64,000 bases of DNA, taken from assembly GCF_002086735.1 (NCBI RefSeq), contig NZ_MVIJ01000008.1, positions 62,001 through 126,000 of the forward strand, written 5' to 3'. Every line of letters begins with the position of its first letter. The first letter of the stretch is position 1. A program made the position numbers and the translations under genes. The notes beneath the pieces are model-generated. The model saw nothing but the letters and a program-made list of their open reading frames with translations, ran no database searches and was not told the DNA's origin. Below are positions 18,984 through 27,843 of the stretch, in pieces. The stretch is from Mycobacterium scrofulaceum. GTDB taxonomy: Bacteria > Actinomycetota > Actinomycetes > Mycobacteriales > Mycobacteriaceae.

Positions 18984-19817
18984 TCACGCGGTCTGAGTGT
19001 GGTGTTTGCCCAGGTCGTCCTCTGCCTCACCCCAGCGCAGGCTGACGTCGGTGGGCTCGTCGAGCTGGCGGGTGCGCCACCTGTCCTGCGTTTCCCGGAC
19101 GGCGCCGTTGATCCGTTCGATCTCGCTGCGGAACACCTCGGGTCGGGTTTCCTTGCTGGCGTAGTGGAAGTAGGTGAGCAGCCCGCGCAGCAACTCCAGC
19201 TTCTGCTTCTCGCGCTTCGCCAGGTCGTGGGTGGTCATCAGCTCGATGCGCTGGACGGGCGGCAACGAGTCCCAGTCCAGCACCACCGGGGTCTCCAGCG
19301 GCAGCCGCTCACGCTCCCAGAACCGCCAGCTCTGCGGGCGCTCCGGGGAGTCGAAATAGCTGATGGTGCCGGTGAAGCGGGATTCGATGCCGCTGCCGAT
19401 CTCGGCGCGGTCGAGCGCCGAATCCCACACCATGCGCCATTCCTGGCCGGGCGCCAGCACCGGCAACTCGCGGGGCAGCCGCAGCTCGACGACGTCGGCG
19501 TAGCCGTCGGTGGCGTTCTCGTATTCGGCCACCGTTGGGGGATTGGTGAACGAGAACGTGATGTCGTACGCCGCGGTCTGGCCGAAGTTCCTGACCACCA
19601 GCTCGATCACGTGCCAGTCGGCGGGATGCGGCTCCATGAACATCGCCAGCTGCGGCCGCGTCTGCTCCGCGGCCAGTCGGCGGTTGCGGGCGATCTGCCG
19701 GCTGGTGAAGACGAGGGTGACGACGGCGAGCGCGATCGCCGCCCACGCCGCCCACGCGATCCAGGTGCTGGACCCAACGTGCGTGATTCCGTGCCAGCTG
19801 TCCTGGATCCACCCCAT
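18984..19817 (-). CDS. Membrane-anchored protein, Rv0633c-like, unknown function
   Basis: 277 residues. One hydrophobic helix near the N-terminus (WIAWAAWAAIALAVVTLVF, about residues 18-36) is followed by basic residues and then a soluble domain, so the protein looks like a single-pass anchor with a cytoplasmic or periplasmic C-terminal domain. The soluble part begins with beta strands (IELVVRNFGQTAAYDITFSF) that resemble a small immunoglobulin-like domain. No catalytic motif recognised. ATG at 19817 is preferred over GTG at 19826 because GGAAGG is properly spaced from the ATG only. Same position and length as M. tuberculosis Rv0633c. Confidence 0.75.
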   Translation of the reverse strand: MGWIQDSWHGITHVGSSTWIAWAAWAAIALAVVTLVFTSRQIARNRRLAAEQTRPQLAMFMEPHPADWHVIELVVRNFGQTAAYDITFSFTNPPTVAEYENATDGYADVVELRLPRELPVLAPGQEWRMVWDSALDRAEIGSGIESRFTGTISYFDSPERPQSWRFWERERLPLETPVVLDWDSLPPVQRIELMTTHDLAKREKQKLELLRGLLTYFHYASKETRPEVFRSEIERINGAVRETQDRWRTRQLDEPTDVSLRWGEAEDDLGKHHTQTA

Positions 19818-19882
19818 GGAATCCACCTTCCGCTTATATCACAGGCCGGGTACCGTCTCGCCCCGATCGAACGATCGCCGCC

Positions 19883-20596
19883 TCAGCCGCCCATCAGCAT
19901 TCGCCACTGGGCGAGGTCGGCGGCCCGGTACACGTAGTTGGAACGCTTGACCTCGGACAGCGAAGCGCTCGGCTCCGCCGAATACCAGTGCCCGGGAAAA
20001 ACCGTCGGGTCACCGGGCAGGGTCGCGAGTTGGCGCAGGCTGCGGTACATCTCGTCGGAGTCGCCGCCGGGAAAGTCGGTCCGGCCGCAGCCCTCCAGGA
20101 AAAGGGTGTCACCGGCCACGAGACGCCCGTCGAGCAGGAAGCACTGGCTGCCCGGCGTGTGGCCCGGGGTGTGCAGCAACTCGATCTCGATGTCGCCGAC
20201 GCTGACCTTGTCGTGATTCTCGTGGGCGGTGAGGTCGCCGAGGCCGATCCCGGTGACTCGCGAAACCCATTGCGCCTCATGGGTATTGACGTGTACGGGA
20301 ACCGCTTTGCGGTCCAGCAGTTCGGCCAGGCCCTGCAGCGAGAAGCCCATCATCGATCCGCCCACATGGTCGGGATGGTGATGGGTCACCAGCACCCCGG
20401 ACAGGCGCATGCCGTCGGACTCCAGCGTGTCGAGGAGATCGCCGGCGGCGTATGCCGGGTCGACCACCACGCAGTCGCCCGTCTGGCGGTCCCCGATCAG
20501 GTAGGCGAAGTTGCGCATCTGGGTCGCGAACATGTCGCCGGCGGCGAAGTCGCGACCGGCGAGCAGTTGGCGAAAGTACAGCCGATCCGTTGACAC
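19883..20596 (-). CDS. Metallo-beta-lactamase-fold hydrolase (glyoxalase II-like), Rv0634c-like
   Basis: 237 residues starting with GTG. The zinc-binding motif THHHPDHVGG (H-x-H-x-D-H) lies near residue 76; HTPGHTPGS, DTLFLEGCGRTDF and the C-terminal FPGHWY carry the other metal ligands expected of glyoxalase II or persulfide dioxygenase-like enzymes. Likely cytosolic, binding two metals. Substrate not determined; mycobacteria use mycothiol rather than glutathione, so a classical glyoxalase II role needs care. Same length as Rv0634c. Confidence 0.85.
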   Translation of the reverse strand: MSTDRLYFRQLLAGRDFAAGDMFATQMRNFAYLIGDRQTGDCVVVDPAYAAGDLLDTLESDGMRLSGVLVTHHHPDHVGGSMMGFSLQGLAELLDRKAVPVHVNTHEAQWVSRVTGIGLGDLTAHENHDKVSVGDIEIELLHTPGHTPGSQCFLLDGRLVAGDTLFLEGCGRTDFPGGDSDEMYRSLRQLATLPGDPTVFPGHWYSAEPSASLSEVKRSNYVYRAADLAQWRMLMGG

Positions 20597-20706
20597 GTCA
20601 CCAGCCTAGGGTGTGCTCGTCCGGGGTCCGCGGCGCCGCCGCGTACGGCCCCGAACACCGCCCGCGAGCAGCGGTTGGGCCGATGCGCAGTGGGTATTGT
20701 TGCCCC

Positions 20707-20916
20707 ATGATCAAGAAGGTCGAGATCGAGGTCGACGTCGATCTGATTGACGAAGCGGTACGCCGCTTCCATCTGGCCGACGCCCGCGAGGCCGTCAATC
20801 TCGCCTTGCGCACTCTGCTCACCGAGGCTGACACCGGCGAACCAGGCGAGGAGTACGACGAATTCAGCGACCTCAGGGCTTGGCAGCCCCGCCGGGGCGG
20901 CGACGGGGCCCCGTGA
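20707..20916 (+). CDS. Orphan VapB-like antitoxin
   Basis: 69 residues, short, acidic towards the C-terminus. The pattern KKVEIEVDVDLIDEAVRRF followed by DAREAVNLALRTLL is the ribbon-helix-helix DNA-binding fold of VapB-type antitoxins. No VapC toxin follows; the next features are two tRNA genes. Start is the ATG in CCCCATGATCAAG. A similar small gene (Rv0634A) lies at the same point in M. tuberculosis. It may be a transcription regulator freed from toxin partnership. Confidence 0.65.
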   Translation: MIKKVEIEVDVDLIDEAVRRFHLADAREAVNLALRTLLTEADTGEPGEEYDEFSDLRAWQPRRGGDGAP

Positions 20917-20926
20917 AGCCCGTGGT

Positions 20927-20956
20927 TTGGTCCGGCTGCGAGCCAGGCTGTACCCT
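20927..20956 (+). promoter_or_regulatory. Candidate promoter for the tRNA-Thr gene
   Basis: TTGGTC (20927-20932), an 18-base spacer and TACCCT (20951-20956) fit a housekeeping sigma-A promoter about 38 bases upstream of the tRNA. It would transcribe tRNA-Thr and perhaps tRNA-Met, rpmG and hadABC. Confidence 0.45.
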
Positions 20957-20993
20957 CTTTTAGGCCCGCGGCATCGCCGGATTCGGGTGAACG

Positions 20994-21066
20994 GCCCCCT
21001 TAGCTCAGTCGGTAGAGCGTTTCCATGGTAAGGAAAAGGTCAACGGTTCGATTCCGTTAGGGGGCT
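20994..21066 (+). tRNA. thrT: tRNA-Thr (anticodon GGT)
   Basis: 73 bases fold as a cloverleaf. The acceptor stem GCCCCCT pairs with AGGGGGC, the anticodon loop is ATGGTAA with GGT in the middle, and the T-loop is TTCGATT. CCA is not encoded. Confidence 0.95.
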
Positions 21067-21118
21067 CGGCGGACGCCGAGCAGGCGTGGCGGCCCCGACC
21101 CCAAAAGGGGTGGCCAGA

Positions 21119-21192
<74 letters not shown>

Positions 21193-21236
21193 CAACACAA
21201 CACTGCACACTTTGAGAGATTTGAGAGAGAACCGTC

Positions 21237-21404
21237 ATGGCTTCCAGTACCGACGTGCGGCCGAAGATCACTTTGGCATGCGAGGTGTGCAAGCACCGTA
21301 ACTACATCACCAAGAAGAACCGCCGCAACGATCCGGACCGGATGGAGCTGAAGAAGTTCTGCCCGAACTGCGGCAAGCACCAGGCGCACCGCGAGACGCG
21401 CTAG
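21237..21404 (+). CDS. rpmG: 50S ribosomal protein L33 (zinc-ribbon form)
   Basis: 55 residues, the normal L33 length. [16 protein letters not shown] and CPNCGKH carry four cysteines of a zinc ribbon, so this is the zinc-containing form rather than the cysteine-free paralogue used under zinc limitation. It starts with the ATG in CCGTCATGG; AGAGAGA upstream acts as ribosome site. It sits between tRNA-Met and hadA, matching rpmG2 (Rv0634B) of M. tuberculosis. Confidence 0.93.
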   Translation: MASSTDVRPKITLACEVCKHRNYITKKNRRNDPDRMELKKFCPNCGKHQAHRETR

Positions 21405-21452
21405 CGGCGACCCGCGACCGTTTATTCGCCATCGACTAGGTAGATTCCAGCC

Positions 21453-21932
21453 GTGCCGTTATCCGAAAGCATCGTCGGGATGCATTACCGCTATCCCGAC
21501 CATTACGAGGTGGAGCGGGAGAAGATCCGCGAACACGCCGTCGCCGTGCAAAACGACGACGCGGCGTTCCTCGAGGAGAAGGCGGCGGCTGAGCTGGGCT
21601 ACGACGGTCTGCTCGCCCCCCTGACGTTCATCTGTGTGTTCGGCTACCAGGCGCAGACGGCGTTCTTCAAGTACGCGAATGTTGCTGTCCAGGACGCGCA
21701 GATCGTTCAGGTCGACCAGGTGCTGAAGTTCAACGCGCCGATCGTCGCGGGCGACAGGCTGTACTGCGACGTCTACGTGGACTCGATGCGGATATCGCAC
21801 GGCACCCAGATCATCGTGACAAAGAACGTCATCACCAACGAAGCCGGTGATGTCGTGCAGGAGACCTACACGACCCTGGCGGGTCGTGCGGGTGATGATG
21901 GAGACGAGGGATTTTCTGATGCCACTGCGTGA
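21453..21932 (+). CDS. hadA: (3R)-hydroxyacyl-ACP dehydratase subunit HadA
   Basis: 159 residues of hot-dog fold starting with GTG. HadA pairs with HadB to dehydrate beta-hydroxyacyl-ACP in the FAS-II cycle that builds meromycolates. HadA lacks the catalytic Asp/His pair and supplies the substrate-binding side. Cys61, the residue reported in thiacetazone and isoxyl activation, is present in LTFICVFG. The reading frame overlaps hadB by 14 bases, which suggests coupled synthesis in a fixed ratio. Confidence 0.95.
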   Translation: MPLSESIVGMHYRYPDHYEVEREKIREHAVAVQNDDAAFLEEKAAAELGYDGLLAPLTFICVFGYQAQTAFFKYANVAVQDAQIVQVDQVLKFNAPIVAGDRLYCDVYVDSMRISHGTQIIVTKNVITNEAGDVVQETYTTLAGRAGDDGDEGFSDATA

Positions 21933-22347
21933 GTTCAGCTCCGTGAAGGTGGGCGACCAGCTCCCCGAGAAGACCTACCCGCTGACCCGGCAGGACCTGG
22001 TCAACTACGCGGGAGTCTCGGGGGACCTGAACCCGATCCACTGGGACGACGAGATGGCCAAGGTTGTCGGACTGGACACCGCGATTGCGCACGGCATGCT
22101 GACCATGGGCATCGGCGGCGGCTACGTCACCTCATGGATCGGTGACCCCGGCGCGGTCACCGAGTACAACGTGCGGTTCACCGCCGTGGTGCCAGTGCCC
22201 AACGACGGCAAGGGCGCCGAGCTCGTCTTCAGCGGCCGTGTCAAGTCGGTCGACCCGGAGACCAAATCGGTGACGATCGCGCTGACCGCCACCACCGGCG
22301 GGAAGAAGATCTTCGGCAGGGCGATCGCGTCCGCAACCCTCGCATAG
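21919..22347 (+). CDS. hadB: (3R)-hydroxyacyl-ACP dehydratase catalytic subunit HadB
   Basis: 142 residues, equal to M. tuberculosis HadB. The hydratase 2 motif YAGVSGDLNPIHWDDE contains the catalytic Asp36 and His41. HadB is shared by the HadAB and HadBC dimers, which act on shorter and longer meromycolate intermediates. The start is the ATG in CTGATGCCACTG, inside the end of hadA; hadC follows four bases after the stop. The frame is open further upstream, but the earlier residues do not resemble the family. Confidence 0.96.
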   Translation: MPLREFSSVKVGDQLPEKTYPLTRQDLVNYAGVSGDLNPIHWDDEMAKVVGLDTAIAHGMLTMGIGGGYVTSWIGDPGAVTEYNVRFTAVVPVPNDGKGAELVFSGRVKSVDPETKSVTIALTATTGGKKIFGRAIASATLA

Positions 22348-22351
22348 GTAC

Positions 22352-22852
22352 ATGGCGCTCAAAACAGACATCAGGGGAATGATCTGGCGCTACCCGGACT
22401 ACTTCGTGGTGGGGCGGGAGCAACTTCGGCAGTTCGCGCAGGCTGTCAAGGATCGCCACCCGGCCCACTACGACGAGGGCGCGGCCGCCGCGCTCGGGCA
22501 TGAGGCAATCCTGGCGCCGCTGACCTTCGCGACCATCTTCGCCAAGCTGGTCCAGCTGGACTTCTTCCGGCATGTCGACATCGGCATGGAGACGTTGGTG
22601 ATCGTCCAGGTCGACCAGCGTTTCGTGTTTGCCAAGCCGATCAAGGCCGGCGACAAGCTGTGGGCCCGGATGGACATCGTGTCGGTGGACGAGCGTTTCG
22701 GCGCCGACATCGTGGTCACCAAGAACATCTGCGTCAACGATCGGGGTGAGCTGGTCTTGGAGGCCTACACCACGTTGATGAGCCAGTACGCCGAGCAGTC
22801 GGAGAACCTGCGTTGGGACCCGGACTCCGGCCAGGTCGTTCGAACGGCGTAA
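22352..22852 (+). CDS. hadC: (3R)-hydroxyacyl-ACP dehydratase subunit HadC
   Basis: 166 residues, the length of M. tuberculosis HadC, with a hot-dog fold related to HadA (shared patterns IWRYPDYFVV, LAPLTFATIF and VTKNI). It forms the HadBC dehydratase used late in meromycolate elongation. It starts with an ATG four bases after hadB and ends the hadABC operon. The gap to tRNA-Trp (22853-22996) has no gene. Confidence 0.95.
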   Translation: MALKTDIRGMIWRYPDYFVVGREQLRQFAQAVKDRHPAHYDEGAAAALGHEAILAPLTFATIFAKLVQLDFFRHVDIGMETLVIVQVDQRFVFAKPIKAGDKLWARMDIVSVDERFGADIVVTKNICVNDRGELVLEAYTTLMSQYAEQSENLRWDPDSGQVVRTA

Positions 22853-22996
22853 TTAGTATCTGGGTGCGGCGTCGATGTACACTCGGACCTCGGGGTTTTC
22901 CCAGCCGCAGCGCGCTTTCCGTGAGTCGAAAGAACGGGGAGCGCGCGTGTCATGTAAGCCCCGGCAGGTAAGCGCAGGTTGGCCTGCCAACCGCGA

Positions 22997-23069
<73 letters not shown>

Positions 23070-23080
23070 CTGAACGCGAG

Positions 23081-23185
23081 GTCTGGCGACGATGCGGGCC
23101 GGAACGGCCGGAGGAGGAGCCGGACATTGGAACGTCTGGCGACGATGCGGGCCGGAACGGCCGGAGGAGGAGCCGGACATTGGAA
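23081..23185. repeat. Tandem 52-base direct duplication between tRNA-Trp and secE
   Basis: Two identical 52-base units lie at 23081-23132 and 23134-23185, separated by a single C (period 53). Each starts GTCTGGCGACGATGCGGG and ends CCGGACATTGGAA. The repeat is inside the untranslated region upstream of secE. Confidence 0.9.
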
Positions 23186-23268
23186 AATGCGTGCCATGGT
23201 GGACACTGGAATGGTGCCCCCCGCCACGGGGACGTCCCGCGGGATACTAGCAAACTAAGGAGCATGCG

Positions 23269-23724
23269 GTGAGCGACGAAGGCGACGCAGCCAACGACGC
23301 CACAAGCGACGGCGCCGACAGGGAGGACGGCCGGGCTAGCGGCGGTCGGACCGCTGTGGTGACGCGGCCGCAGCGCCCCACCGGCAAGCGGTCCCGGCAG
23401 CGCGCGGCGGAGGCAGCCGAGGACGGCGACGTGGCGTCGGCGGACGAGGCCGAGGTCGCCAGGGAGTCCAAGGCAACCAAGGGCGGCAAGGCCAAGAAGG
23501 CGAAAAAACCGAAGAAGCCCGGGGACCGTTCGGCCAACCCGTTCGTCTTCGTCTACAACTACCTCAAGCAGGTGGTTGCGGAGATGCGGAAGGTTATCTG
23601 GCCCAACCGCAAGCAGATGCTCACGTACACGTCGGTCGTGCTGACGTTCCTGGCCTTCATGGTGGCGCTGGTCGGCCTCGCGGATTTCGGCCTCACCAAG
23701 CTGGTGCTGCTGGTGTTCGGCTGA
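23269..23724 (+). CDS. secE: Preprotein translocase subunit SecE
   Basis: 151 residues, start GTG with AAGGAG six bases upstream. The first 85 residues are charged, rich in Lys/Ala/Glu and probably disordered. The C-terminal part [20 protein letters not shown] is the SecE amphipathic helix and clamp, followed by one membrane helix ([18 protein letters not shown]). SecE holds the two halves of SecY. An ATG-CGG-TGA mini-frame overlaps the start, perhaps by chance. First gene of the secE-nusG-rplK-rplA run. Confidence 0.95.
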   Translation: MSDEGDAANDATSDGADREDGRASGGRTAVVTRPQRPTGKRSRQRAAEAAEDGDVASADEAEVARESKATKGGKAKKAKKPKKPGDRSANPFVFVYNYLKQVVAEMRKVIWPNRKQMLTYTSVVLTFLAFMVALVGLADFGLTKLVLLVFG

Positions 23725-23736
23725 GCGAGAAGATAG

Positions 23737-24495
<759 letters not shown>

Positions 24496-24525
24496 AACGT
24501 TAGCTAGGAAGGAACACCAACACCC

Positions 24526-24954
24526 ATGGCCCCGAAGAAGAAGGTCGCCGGGCTGATCAAGCTGCAGATCGTGGCCGGGCAGGCCAACCCCGCCCCGCCG
24601 GTGGGACCCGCGCTCGGCCAGCACGGCGTCAACATCATGGAGTTCTGCAAGGCCTACAACGCGGCCACGGAGAACCAGCGCGGCCAGGTCATCCCGGTGG
24701 AGATCACGGTCTACGAGGACCGCAGCTTCACCTTCGCGCTGAAGACGCCGCCCGCCGCCAAGCTGCTGCTCAAGGCCGCCGGCGTGGGCAAGGGCTCGGC
24801 CGAGCCGCACAAGACCAAGGTCGCCAAGGTCACCTGGGACCAGGTCCGTGAGATCGCCGAGACCAAGAAGACCGATCTCAACGCCAACGACATCGACGCG
24901 GCCGCCAAGATCATCGCCGGCACCGCCCGGTCGATGGGGATCACCGTCGAGTAG
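24526..24954 (+). CDS. rplK: 50S ribosomal protein L11
   Basis: 142 residues, the usual length. The N-terminal [20 protein letters not shown] segment is the proline-rich part that binds the thiopeptide and EF-G region, and the C-terminal domain binds 23S rRNA at the GTPase-associated centre. AGGAAGGAA precedes the ATG. Cotranscribed with nusG and rplA. Confidence 0.97.
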   Translation: MAPKKKVAGLIKLQIVAGQANPAPPVGPALGQHGVNIMEFCKAYNAATENQRGQVIPVEITVYEDRSFTFALKTPPAAKLLLKAAGVGKGSAEPHKTKVAKVTWDQVREIAETKKTDLNANDIDAAAKIIAGTARSMGITVE

Positions 24955-25030
24955 TTCGACACCCCAACCGTGGGAGGGCCAGCTTCGGCCCGCTGCTTAA
25001 CCACGACCCAACACCAGATTGGACGAATCA

Positions 25031-25738
25031 ATGAGCAAGAACAGCAAGGCATACCGCGCCGCCGCCGAGAAGGTGGACCGCGACAACCTGTACAGCCCGC
25101 TGGAGGCGGCCAAGCTCGCCAAGGAGACCGCGTCGGCCAAGCAGGACGCGACGGTCGAGGTGGCGATCCGGCTCGGGGTCGACCCGCGCAAGGCGGACCA
25201 GATGGTCCGCGGCACGGTCAACCTGCCGCACGGCACCGGCAAGACCGCCCGAGTCGCGGTGTTCGCGGTGGGTGACAAAGCCGAACAGGCGCAGGCCGCC
25301 GGCGCGGACATCGTCGGCAGCGACGACCTGATCGAGAAGATCCAGGGCGGGTTCCTGGACTTCGACGCCGCGATCGCGACGCCCGACCAGATGGCCAAGG
25401 TCGGCCGCATCGCCCGCGTGCTGGGGCCCCGCGGCCTGATGCCGAACCCCAAGACCGGCACCGTCACCCCGGACGTCGCCAAGGCCGTGGCCGACATCAA
25501 GGGCGGCAAGATCAACTTCCGCATCGACAAGCAGGCCAACCTGCACTTCGTCATCGGCAAGGCGTCCTTCGACGAGAAGGCCCTCGCGGAGAACTACGGC
25601 GCCGCGCTCGACGAGGTGCTGCGGCTCAAGCCGTCCGCCTCCAAGGGCCGCTACCTGAAGAAGATCACCGTGTCCACGACCACGGGCCCGGGCATCCCGG
25701 TGGACCCGTCGGTCACCCGCAACTTCGCAGAGGCCTGA
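25031..25738 (+). CDS. rplA: 50S ribosomal protein L1
   Basis: 235 residues, equal to the M. tuberculosis protein. L1 forms the mobile L1 stalk near the E site. Conserved segments include [11 protein letters not shown] and [15 protein letters not shown]. The ATG at 25031 (MSKNSKAYR) is chosen over one four codons upstream on the family pattern. Last gene of the run; it converges with the ECF sigma gene across a palindromic spacer. Confidence 0.97.
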   Translation: MSKNSKAYRAAAEKVDRDNLYSPLEAAKLAKETASAKQDATVEVAIRLGVDPRKADQMVRGTVNLPHGTGKTARVAVFAVGDKAEQAQAAGADIVGSDDLIEKIQGGFLDFDAAIATPDQMAKVGRIARVLGPRGLMPNPKTGTVTPDVAKAVADIKGGKINFRIDKQANLHFVIGKASFDEKALAENYGAALDEVLRLKPSASKGRYLKKITVSTTTGPGIPVDPSVTRNFAEA

Positions 25739-25746
25739 TTTCCCTC

Positions 25747-25808
25747 CGCGATCAGACGCAAACTCGCGCAAATATCGCCTGCGAGATGCGATTTCGCGTC
25801 TGCTCGCG
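25747..25808. repeat. Intergenic palindrome A, possible bidirectional terminator
   Basis: Inverted repeat with arms of about 21 bases (25747-25767 and 25788-25808) and three mismatches. It separates convergent rplA and the sigma-factor gene. The right arm on the complementary strand, CGCGAGCAGACGCGAAATCG, closely matches palindrome B after rpoC. It overlaps no coding sequence and could form a terminator-like hairpin in both directions. Confidence 0.75.
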
Positions 25809-25811
25809 GGG

Positions 25812-27029
25812 TTAGCCGGCGCACTCGGCGATGCGCCGCCGCAGGAACTGGCGGCCCGGCTCGGAGCCGTTGACTTCCAGCGCTTTCCGGTACCAGACGA
25901 CGGCGTCGGCCGGCCTGCCCGCGCGGCGGAGCAGGTCGGCGCGCACCGTCGCGACCAGATTGGAGCGTCCCAGCCGGGGATCGTCCGCGGCCTCGTCCAG
26001 GGCGGCGAGGCCGGCATCGGGACCGTCGCGGAAACCGACCGCCAGGGCGCGGTTCGCGCGCACCACCGGTGAGTCGGTCAGCCCCAGCAGCCGGTCGTAG
26101 GCCGCGCAGATGGTGCCCCAGTCGGTCTGCTCCCAGGACGGCGCCGTCGCGTGCAGCGCGGCGATGACCGCCTGCGGCAGGTAGGGCCCCGGCGAACCCT
26201 CGGCCCGGCGGAGCCGCTCCATGCCGCGCGCGATGCGCCCGCGATCCCACCGGCGGCGGTCCTGCTCCTCGAGCGGCACCAGCATGCCGGCGTCGTCGAC
26301 CCGGGTGGCCCGCCGCGAATCGTGCAGCAGCATCAGGGCGGCCAGGGCGTGTGCCTCGGGCTCGTGCGGCATCAGCGCGCACAGCTCGCCGGCCAGCCGG
26401 ATCCCTTCGTCGCACAGTTCGTCGCGGATCGCCGACGGGCCCGCCGTGGACCAATACCCCTCGGTGAACACCGAGTAGACGCACCCCAGCACGTGCGGGG
26501 TCCGCTCGGGCAGCAGCCCGGCGGGCGGCACCCGCAGCGGGATGTTCGCGTGGCGGATCTTGTTCTTGGCGCGCGTGATCCGCTGGCCGATCGCCGCGTC
26601 GGTCTGCAGCAGTGCGCGGGCGATCTCGGCGACCGTCAAGCCCGACACCAGCCGCAGGGTGAGCGCCAGTTGGGATTGGCGGTCCAGGGCGGGGTGGGCG
26701 CAGGTGAACATCATCCGCAGCTCGTCGTCGCGGACGGGAGACGGGTCGGTGTGATCGGTGCGCGCCCGGATTTCGTCGATCACGGCCGCCAATTCCTTTC
26801 CGGGACGGGCAGATTCGCGGCGCAGCCGATCGCGCGCCCGATTGCGTGCGACGGTCACCAGCCACCCGCCTGGATTGTCCGGCGGGCCGTCGCGTTCCCA
26901 GCTTCCAAGCGCCTCGGCGCAGGCTTCCTGGACGGCGTCCTCCGCGACGGTGAGGTCGCCGGACCACCGCGCGAGCGCGGCGACTGCGGGCCCCCATTCC
27001 CGCCGGAAGACGCCGTCCAGGTCGGACAT
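25812..27029 (-). CDS. ECF42-type RNA polymerase sigma factor with long C-terminal domain
   Basis: 405 residues. Sigma region 2 (VAEDAVQEACAEAL, WLVTVARNRARDRLR) and region 4 (TLRLVSGLTVAEIARALL, AIGQRITRAKNKI) lie in the first 175 residues. The remaining 230 residues (starting FTEGYWSTAG) form the DUF6596/TPR-like extension that defines group ECF42. Members are not controlled by a membrane anti-sigma factor; the C-terminal extension is thought to regulate activity. No anti-sigma gene is near. The gene lies 10 bases downstream of the YCII/DGPF gene, the usual partner of this group. Confidence 0.9.
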   Translation of the reverse strand: MSDLDGVFRREWGPAVAALARWSGDLTVAEDAVQEACAEALGSWERDGPPDNPGGWLVTVARNRARDRLRRESARPGKELAAVIDEIRARTDHTDPSPVRDDELRMMFTCAHPALDRQSQLALTLRLVSGLTVAEIARALLQTDAAIGQRITRAKNKIRHANIPLRVPPAGLLPERTPHVLGCVYSVFTEGYWSTAGPSAIRDELCDEGIRLAGELCALMPHEPEAHALAALMLLHDSRRATRVDDAGMLVPLEEQDRRRWDRGRIARGMERLRRAEGSPGPYLPQAVIAALHATAPSWEQTDWGTICAAYDRLLGLTDSPVVRANRALAVGFRDGPDAGLAALDEAADDPRLGRSNLVATVRADLLRRAGRPADAVVWYRKALEVNGSEPGRQFLRRRIAECAG

Positions 27030-27039
27030 CGCGAGTGCT

Positions 27040-27738
27040 TTACAGTCCCGAGACTCCGGCCAGCTGCCGCACCTGCACGGTCGAGGCGGGGATCATCGAC
27101 GCCACCTTGACCGCCTCGTCGCGGTCCGCGGCGGCGAGCAGGTAGACCCCGGTCGCGATCTCGGCGCCTTCCACGTACGGCCCGTCGGTGACGAGCACCT
27201 CGCCGTCACGCACCCGCACGGTCGTGGCGGTGGACCTGTCGTGCAGCGCTGCGCCGCCGATGATGTGGTCGCCGGCGGCGGCGTGCAGATCCGCATGGCG
27301 GGCGGCCACGGCCTCCCACTCCGGGGTGCCCGGGGTGTGCGCCGACGCCGGCGGCTCCAGCAGCAGGGCCAGCCAGTCGTTGCCGGTGAGCTCGCGGGAC
27401 GGTTCGATCGCGTGGACCACCGGCCACACTTCCACGGCCCCGAACTGGGCGACCGGGATGTCGCGCGCCAGGGCCAGCGCCTCGTCGAGGTTCTCCGCCT
27501 CGAACACGTAGTAGCCGCAGGCCACCTCGGCGGACTCGGCGAAGGGGCCGTCGGTCGTGATCGGCGCGTCCGGGCCGCCGGTGATGACCGTCGCGCCCGC
27601 GGCGGGGGCCAGCGCGTCGCCGGCCTTGATCGCCGCGCCGGCTTTGGCGTGGAAGTCTTCGAATGCCGCCATCGCGGCGGCCGCGTCGTCGGGCGTGCGG
27701 TCTTGCTCCTTGCTGATCAACAAGGCGAAGTACTGCAT
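27040..27738 (-). CDS. Duplicated YCII/DGPF-domain protein
   Basis: 232 residues containing two YCII-related (DGPF) domains. The first has TDGPFAESAEVACGYYVFEA and the second VTDGPYVEGAEIATGVYLL, so the protein is a tandem fusion of the usual single domain. DGPF proteins are small ferredoxin-like folds of unknown reaction that almost always accompany ECF42 sigma factors. GGAGGTGA precedes the ATG at 27738. Together with the sigma gene it forms a two-gene operon. Confidence 0.88.
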   Translation of the reverse strand: MQYFALLISKEQDRTPDDAAAAMAAFEDFHAKAGAAIKAGDALAPAAGATVITGGPDAPITTDGPFAESAEVACGYYVFEAENLDEALALARDIPVAQFGAVEVWPVVHAIEPSRELTGNDWLALLLEPPASAHTPGTPEWEAVAARHADLHAAAGDHIIGGAALHDRSTATTVRVRDGEVLVTDGPYVEGAEIATGVYLLAAADRDEAVKVASMIPASTVQVRQLAGVSGL

Positions 27739-27793
27739 GTGTCGTCACCTCCGGGTAGCGAGCGAAACCGGCTGTTTCACTCTCTACCTCTTT

Positions 27794-27820
27794 GACGAAC
27801 GGCGCGCGGACGATCCGACA
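27794..27820 (-). promoter_or_regulatory. Candidate ECF-type promoter for the YCII-sigma operon
   Basis: On the minus strand, TGTCGG (27820-27815), a 17-base spacer and CGTC (27797-27794) resemble the TGTCGA/CGTC-type promoters recognised by ECF sigma factors. It lies 56 bases upstream of the YCII start, so the sigma factor may control its own operon. Confidence 0.5.
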
Positions 27821-27843
27821 ACGCGAGCCGGGCTAGGCCCGGA

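Noticed and set aside
23081..23185. CRISPR-like repeat
   Set aside because: Only two adjacent units with a single base between; no spacers and no cas genes.
23264..23272. ATG-CGG-TGA mini-frame before secE as a leader peptide
   Set aside because: Two codons only and likely chance; kept only as a remark.
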